Shown here: in pieces, positions 60,634 to 64,000 of the stretch
Position numbering within the stretch: the stretch's first letter is position 1
Layout: the number at the start of each line of letters is the position of its first letter
Source: Dysosmobacter acutus
GTDB lineage: Bacteria > Bacillota > Clostridia > Oscillospirales > Oscillospiraceae
Direction of reading: 5' to 3'
DNA: 64,000 nucleotides
Assembly: GCF_018919205.1 (NCBI RefSeq)
Contig: NZ_JAHLQN010000001.1
Span: forward strand, 3,092,308 to 3,156,307
Notes under the pieces: model-generated
The model's input: only the letters and a program-made list of their open reading frames with translations
The model's database searches: none
What the model was told of the DNA's origin: nothing
Position numbers and translations under genes: made by a program

Positions 60634-61333
60634 GATCGACACCATCACGATTCATTGTATTGTCGGACAATGGACGGCGAAGCAAGGCTGTGACTACTTC
60701 GCCACCACCGGCCGCGAGTGTTCCGCGAACTACGTCGTCGGGAAGGACGGTTCGATCGGCCTGTCCGTGGAGGAACAGGACCGGTCCTGGTGCAGTTCGT
60801 CCCGCTCCAACGACCACCGCGCGATCACGATCGAAGTCGCGTCCGACACGAAGCACCCCTACAAGGTGACGGACCAGGCCCTGGCCGCCCTGATCGACCT
60901 TCTGGTGGATATTTGCCGCCGGAATGGGATCAAGGCCCTTCTGTGGAAGGGCGACAAGTCCCTGATCGGCCAGGTGGACAAGCAGAACATGACCGTTCAC
61001 CGGTGGTTCGCGAACAAGGCCTGTCCTGGCGACTATCTCTATAATCTCCACCCCCAGATCGCGGCCCAGGTGAACGAACGCCTGGGCGCGGCCGCGCCGG
61101 CGGAGCCGGAGAAGAAGCCCAGCCAGACGCCCAGCGGCGCCACCTTCACCCCCTACCTGGTGCGGATCACGGCGTCCGTCCTGAATATCCGAAAAGGCCC
61201 TGGCACGACCTACGCCGTCACCGGCCAGATCAAGGACCGCGGCGTCTATACCATCGTCGAGCAGAAGGGCAACTGGGGCCGCCTGAAGTCCGGCGCCGGC
61301 TGGATCAGCCTGTCCTATACGAAGAAGGTCTGA
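60566..61333 (+). CDS. Endolysin: N-acetylmuramoyl-L-alanine amidase with SH3 domain
   Basis: 255 residues. The N-terminal amidase-2/PGRP domain (about 1-170) has zinc ligands His in 'TITIHC', His in 'MTVHRW' and Cys in 'KACPGD'. A Pro/Ala linker leads to a C-terminal SH3_3 domain (about 200-255: 'VRITASVLNIRKGPGTTY'). It cuts the amide bond of peptidoglycan at lysis. Confidence 0.95.
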   Translation: MSNSPLVTYSRISPNRTSPRNHKIDTITIHCIVGQWTAKQGCDYFATTGRECSANYVVGKDGSIGLSVEEQDRSWCSSSRSNDHRAITIEVASDTKHPYKVTDQALAALIDLLVDICRRNGIKALLWKGDKSLIGQVDKQNMTVHRWFANKACPGDYLYNLHPQIAAQVNERLGAAAPAEPEKKPSQTPSGATFTPYLVRITASVLNIRKGPGTTYAVTGQIKDRGVYTIVEQKGNWGRLKSGAGWISLSYTKKV

Positions 61334-61335
61334 CG

Positions 61336-61821
61336 ATGGGAATGAAGCTGGACGGACTGGCGAACTTCGGGAAGGCCCTGGTCGCCCTTCAGGCCGATAT
61401 ACCGGAGATCATGGACAAACTGGTCGTCGGCGAAGGCCGCTTCGCCCGTGACCAGGCCAGGAAGATTTGCACCGAAGAAAACATCATCAACACCGGCGAC
61501 TATCGCCGGAACTTCAACAGCAGTTCGAAGGCGATCCGGATCGGGACGGCCTACAAGATCGACGTCTTCAACAACCTGGACTATGCGAAGCCCCTGGAAT
61601 ATGGCTTCCGCGGCCACTTCGTCCCTGGACATTGGGACGGGAAGTCGTTCGTCTACCAGCCGAAGGACCCGCAAGGGGGAATGTTCGTCCATTCCCTGAT
61701 TCCTGGTCACTACACCCTGGAACGGGCCGTCAACGCCACGAAGCGCACCCAGAACGCGCGCCTTCAGCGCCGCTTCGAACAGGAACTGAAGAAGCGTGGC
61801 TACATGAAGCATTTCAAATAG
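61336..61821 (+). CDS. HK97 gp10-like head-tail joining protein, displaced
   Basis: 161 residues; 'TGDYRRNFNSSSKAIRIGTAYKIDVFNNLDYAKPLEYGFRGHFVPG' (in part) is the HK97 gp10 / tail-completion signature. This gene normally lies between the stopper (45226) and the tail terminator (45612); here that place is empty and it lies after the endolysin. Confidence 0.85.
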   Translation: MGMKLDGLANFGKALVALQADIPEIMDKLVVGEGRFARDQARKICTEENIINTGDYRRNFNSSSKAIRIGTAYKIDVFNNLDYAKPLEYGFRGHFVPGHWDGKSFVYQPKDPQGGMFVHSLIPGHYTLERAVNATKRTQNARLQRRFEQELKKRGYMKHFK

Positions 61822-61823
61822 AA

Positions 61824-61858
61824 AGACGCCCAGGGGACGAACCCCTGGGCGTTTTTTT
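61824..61858 (+). terminator. Terminator of the late operon
   Basis: GACGCCCAGGGG / CCCCTGGGCGT around ACGAA followed by seven T. It also shields the convergent minus-strand gene. Confidence 0.92.
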
Positions 61859-61860
61859 CT

Positions 61861-62208
61861 TCAGAACATCGCGAGTTTGATCGCCTTGAACCGTGTGTCG
61901 TCCAGTTCCAGAAGGGACCGCTTCCCGTCCTTGAACTGAATCGCCACCACATGAACCCCCTTCGTCTTCGCGGTCGCGGCCGCCACGACGCCCAGGGGAC
62001 CAAGAAGCAGAGCGCCGGCGGCGCCGCGCGCCACGGCGGAACCCATGCTTTTCTGGGAATCTTCGTCCACGACTTCGATCTGGTCGATCGTGGAACTGTC
62101 CAGCTTCAGATTTTTCATCAGGCCGACGTTCAAAACCGCCTTCCCGCCTTGCATAATGACCGCTTTGTGTTTATAGTCGCCCTCCAGGACCCAGTTCTTC
62201 GCACCCAT
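61861..62208 (-). CDS. Minus-strand phage gene with glycine-zipper segment
   Basis: 115 residues with GGGAGG before the ATG. The first 50 residues and the last 35 look like one split beta-rich (PH-like) fold. Between them lies a Gly/Ala-rich hydrophobic hairpin ('VARGAAGALLLGPLGVVAAA', about 60-80). It is the only minus-strand phage gene and is read from the switch region, so it may be expressed in the lysogen; superinfection exclusion is one guess. Confidence 0.75.
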   Translation of the reverse strand: MGAKNWVLEGDYKHKAVIMQGGKAVLNVGLMKNLKLDSSTIDQIEVVDEDSQKSMGSAVARGAAGALLLGPLGVVAAATAKTKGVHVVAIQFKDGKRSLLELDDTRFKAIKLAMF

Positions 62209-62240
62209 GCCAGAACCTCCCTTTGATATTTACCCCGAAG

Positions 62241-62259
62241 TTATGGGATATTACCATAA
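62241..62259. promoter_or_regulatory. Operator O1 of the switch region
   Basis: TTATGGGATATTACCATAA: TTATGG and CCATAA arms around seven bases. The last 17 bases recur exactly at 62295-62311. Confidence 0.7.
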
Positions 62260-62279
62260 GAATATCGGAATCTTATGCT
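62251..62279 (+). promoter_or_regulatory. Rightward promoter of the XRE regulator gene
   Basis: TTACCA and TATGCT are 17 bases apart. The -35 lies inside operator O1, so repressor binding would block it. Confidence 0.55.
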
Positions 62280-62287
62280 AAAGTCAA
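62259..62287 (-). promoter_or_regulatory. Leftward promoter of the minus-strand gene
   Basis: On the minus strand TTGACT and TATTCT are separated by 17 bases. It overlaps the rightward promoter face to face, and its start point would fall in O1. Confidence 0.55.
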
Positions 62288-62292
62288 TTAGA

Positions 62293-62311
62293 ATATGGGA
62301 TATTACCATAA
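62293..62311. promoter_or_regulatory. Operator O2 of the switch region
   Basis: ATATGGGATATTACCATAA, 52 bases (about five helical turns) from O1, placed 15 bases before the XRE start codon. Confidence 0.7.
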
Positions 62312-62325
62312 CGGGAGGATCAGGC

Positions 62326-62571
62326 GTGAAGAAGTTCGACTACAACGGCCGGAAGAATATCTGCGGAAATCGCGTCCGTTGTCTTCGGACGGCGCGACGG
62401 TGGTCCCAGGCGGCCCTTGCCGCCAAAATGCAGACCCAGGGCGTGATCATGGAACAGGACGTCGTCAGTAAGATTGAATCCGGCGACCGCCTGGTCACGG
62501 ACTACGAAGTCCGCGCCTTCGCGGCGGTCTTCGGTGTGGACTTTGAAAACCTGATCGAAGACGAGGAATGA
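62326..62571 (+). CDS. XRE-family transcriptional regulator
   Basis: 81 residues from a GTG with GGGAGG upstream; an in-frame ATG at 62275 would overlap the promoter. The Cro/C1-type helix-turn-helix ('LRTARRWSQAALAAKMQ', 'VVSKIESGDRLVTDYEVRAFAAVFGV' in part) fills the protein. No dimerisation or RecA-cleavage domain is present, so it is a Cro-sized regulator. The twin operators suggest self-regulation. Confidence 0.88.
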   Translation: MKKFDYNGRKNICGNRVRCLRTARRWSQAALAAKMQTQGVIMEQDVVSKIESGDRLVTDYEVRAFAAVFGVDFENLIEDEE

Positions 62572-62572
62572 A

Positions 62573-62608
62573 CGGCCTTCCGGACCAGAACCGGAGGGCC
62601 GCTTTTTT
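62573..62608 (+). terminator. Terminator of the XRE gene
   Basis: CGGCCTTCCGG pairs with CCGGAGGGCCG and is followed by CTTTTTT. Confidence 0.85.
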
Positions 62609-62612
62609 CTGC

Positions 62613-62641
62613 TTGACAATATACTACCGGTAGTATATAAT
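62613..62641 (+). promoter_or_regulatory. Consensus promoter with embedded 20-base palindromic operator
   Basis: TTGACA, 17 bases, TATAAT: a perfect sigma-A promoter. The spacer and -10 carry the perfect palindrome ATATACTACCGGTAGTATAT (62619-62638), an evident repressor site. It drives the small RHH-like gene and probably the transposase. Confidence 0.85.
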
Positions 62642-62667
62642 AAGCACCAGAAGGAAGGTGATTCACA

Positions 62668-62850
62668 ATGTCAAAGGCGCAGACAGCCGCAAACAAACGC
62701 TATAACCTGAAGGCGTATGATAGAATCGAAATCACGGTCCCGAAGGGAAACAGGGAGATCATCGCCCAGGCCGCGGCGGCGGCCGGAATGAGCGTGAACG
62801 CCTTCATCAAGGAAGCAATCGACGCCCAGATCGCAAAGTCGAACGCGTGA
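62668..62850 (+). CDS. Small ribbon-helix-helix-type (Arc-like) protein
   Basis: 60 residues: a beta strand 'DRIEITVPKG' followed by two helices ('REIIAQAAAAAGMSVNAFIKEAIDAQI' in part), the Arc/CopG layout. It follows a strong promoter that contains a perfect palindrome, so it is probably a self-repressing regulator controlling the transposase downstream. Confidence 0.78.
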   Translation: MSKAQTAANKRYNLKAYDRIEITVPKGNREIIAQAAAAAGMSVNAFIKEAIDAQIAKSNA

Positions 62851-62854
62851 CCGG

Positions 62855-62888
62855 AAAGGCCCTGTCCGAAAGGACGGGGCCTTTTATT
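62855..62888 (+). terminator. Terminator between RHH-like and transposase genes
   Basis: AAAGGCCCTGTCC pairs with GGACGGGGCCTTT around GAAA and is followed by TTATT. It would limit read-through into the transposase gene. Confidence 0.78.
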
Positions 62889-62910
62889 CTACCGAACGGA
62901 GGAAAACACC

Positions 62911-63957
62911 ATGAAGCGTCGCAGATTCAAGCAGTTGACCAGGACAGACCGCCTGAACATCGAAAAGTATATGCGCCAGGGCATGACGAAACAGGCCATC
63001 GCCGACGCCCTGGGTGTCAGCCTTCGGACGGTCTATTATGAACTGAAGCGGGGCCAGTATGTCCACACTAATTCCGACCTGACGGAGGAAATCCGTTATA
63101 GCTGTGACGTCGCCGAAGCGGTCAAGAAGTACAACGGCACGAATAAAGGCCCCCAGTTGAAGATCGGCAACGATCACGAACTGGCGGCCTATATTGAACA
63201 GCGGATCGCCGGCGACGGATATTCGCCGGCGGCGGTCCTGGGTGAAATCCAGGTCCAGGGCCTGAAGTTCAAAACGTCGATCTGTAAGTCGACCCTGTAT
63301 TCCTATATCCGGAAGGGCGTCTTCCTGTCGCTTGAAATGCGCGACCTTCCCCGCCACGGCAAGAAGAAGCGCGGCTACACCCGCACCCACAAGAAGGGCG
63401 CCAGGGCGTCCGCCGGAACCAGCATTGAACACCGGCCGGAGGAAGTGAACGCCAGGACGACCGTCGGTCATTGGGAAATGGACTCCGTTCTGGGAAAGAA
63501 GAAGACGAAGCCGGCCCTTCTGGTCCTGTCTGAACGTCTGTCCAGGAAGGAACTGATCATCAAGGTCCAGGATCACACCGCCGCCAGCGTGGTTCGCGCC
63601 CTGGACCGCCTGGAACGGAAGATGGGATCGCCGGCCTTCCGCGCCACCTTCAAGTCGATAACCGTCGACAATGGTTCCGAGTTTGCCGACGTCGACGGCA
63701 TGGAACGAAGCTGTCGCCGGAAGGGGCCGCGGACGAAGGTCTACTACTGCCACCCCTATTCTTCCTGGGAGCGCGGGACCAACGAAAACACGAACGGCCT
63801 GATCCGCCGCTGGTTCCCGAAGGGGACGGACTTCAGCAAAGTCAGCGTCCAGGAAATCCAGAAGGTCGAAGACTGGCTGAACGCCTATCCCCGCGAAATC
63901 CTGGGCTTCCTATCTGCTGACGCTGTCTTCTCCACCGCCTTCGCGGCCTGTGTCTGA
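62911..63957 (+). CDS. IS30-family transposase, presumed phage integration enzyme
   Basis: 348 residues, full length, with CGGAGG before the ATG. A helix-turn-helix occupies residues 10-49. The DDE catalytic residues are Asp191 ('GHWEMDS'), Asp253 ('TVDNGSE') and Glu287 ('SWERGTNENTNGLIRR'), giving DD(33)E exactly as in IS30. Codon use matches the phage. No IS-like end is seen between it and the upstream phage gene, while an inverted-repeat end follows 18 bases after the stop, so it belongs to the phage rather than to an inserted IS. Confidence 0.93.
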   Translation: MKRRRFKQLTRTDRLNIEKYMRQGMTKQAIADALGVSLRTVYYELKRGQYVHTNSDLTEEIRYSCDVAEAVKKYNGTNKGPQLKIGNDHELAAYIEQRIAGDGYSPAAVLGEIQVQGLKFKTSICKSTLYSYIRKGVFLSLEMRDLPRHGKKKRGYTRTHKKGARASAGTSIEHRPEEVNARTTVGHWEMDSVLGKKKTKPALLVLSERLSRKELIIKVQDHTAASVVRALDRLERKMGSPAFRATFKSITVDNGSEFADVDGMERSCRRKGPRTKVYYCHPYSSWERGTNENTNGLIRRWFPKGTDFSKVSVQEIQKVEDWLNAYPREILGFLSADAVFSTAFAACV

Positions 63958-63974
63958 AACTTTTTTATCTTTTT

Positions 63975-63993
63975 TGCAAAAATATGTTGACTT
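63975..63993 (-). repeat. Candidate right terminal repeat of the phage
   Basis: The reverse complement AAGTCAACATATTTTTGCA matches the left repeat at 27975-27994 with 16 of 20 aligned positions. It lies just outside the transposase gene, the expected place for an IS30-type end. Sequence beyond 64000 is not visible. Confidence 0.5.
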
Positions 63994-64000
63994 TTGCGCA

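Larger units (their letters stand above)
27975..63993. mobile_element. Temperate tailed-phage genome (contractile tail, PBSX/Xkd-type) with IS30-type transposase and DGR
   Basis: A continuous plus-strand gene series of about 36 kb runs from a small helix-turn-helix gene through replication, packaging, head, contractile tail, fibres, lysis and regulation to an IS30-family transposase. All structural genes appear intact. No tyrosine or serine integrase is present. Its codon use differs from the host part (leucine mostly CTG and CTT). Ends are placed at imperfect inverted repeats next to the first gene and after the transposase; this placement is inference and the phage could extend a few bases past the window. 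Confidence 0.85.

Noticed and set aside
62880..64000. An independent IS30 insertion into the phage
   Set aside because: No matching IS end is found between the RHH-like gene and the transposase, codon use is phage-like, and the nearest partner of the right-hand repeat is at the far left of the phage.
1..64000. CRISPR arrays and rRNA genes
   Set aside because: No series of regularly spaced repeats with unique spacers and no rRNA-like sequence was seen; the short tandem arrays at 24530 and 30743 are coding repeats.

Overview
The window comes from a moderately GC-rich anaerobic Firmicute of the class Clostridia. The amino-acid-fermentation gene content and typical clostridial small proteins suggest an Oscillospiraceae-type gut bacterium, but no taxonomic marker is present and this is inference. 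It splits into host chromosome (about 1-27,970) and one near-complete tailed-phage genome (about 27,975-63,993).

Host part. Positions 1-9,878 are a minus-strand series: an M29-type aminopeptidase, a small membrane protein, a divergent two-subunit glycine-decarboxylase-like P-protein (GcvPA/GcvPB type, with no GcvT or GcvH nearby), an ATP-NAD-kinase/AcoX-family protein, an NhaC-type antiporter, an iron-dependent alcohol dehydrogenase of the GldA type, an SDR oxidoreductase and a second NhaC-type gene cut by the window edge. Next come htpG and a zinc-ribbon membrane protein on divergent promoters. A plus-strand operon (13.3-20.0 kb) encodes an aldehyde dehydrogenase, a sodium:solute symporter and a four-gene iron-sulfur/flavin dehydrogenase of the HcnB/sarcosine-oxidase type, which looks like uptake and oxidation of a secondary amine or amino acid. 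An AraC/GyrI-type regulator, a LysR regulator, a polar amino-acid ABC transporter, a Na/Pi cotransporter with a PhoU domain, an HNH nuclease and tRNA-Ser(GGA) complete the host part.

Phage part. The order is an early/replication module (Gp157-like, Rad52-like annealing protein, replication initiator, DnaC-like loader, RusA, MT-A70 methylase, many small Cys-rich proteins, MazG-like, SSB, late sigma-like regulator), then packaging and head genes, then a contractile tail of the PBSX/Xkd type (sheath, tube, frameshifted chaperone, tape measure, LysM, XkdQ/R/S/T, YmfQ), fibres, a diversity-generating retroelement (DGR), holin-like proteins and amidase, a regulatory switch and an IS30-family transposase at the extreme right.

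Three points stand out. (1) The DGR is complete (Avd-like protein, template repeat, reverse transcriptase), and its 105-bp template can be matched by eye to two variable repeats. One lies in the adjacent adhesin-like protein. The other lies 23 kb away in a small protein of the replication module. All 27 internal substitutions fall at template adenines. (2) There is no tyrosine or serine integrase. The phage is bounded by imperfect inverted repeats, with an IS30 DD(33)E transposase beside the right end and a free-standing copy of the same helix-turn-helix beside the left end, which suggests a phage that integrates with an IS30-type transposase. (3) The minor head protein carries a DUF6883-like C-terminal domain followed by a DUF4926-like small gene and two terminators, resembling a toxin-immunity pair built into the virion module.
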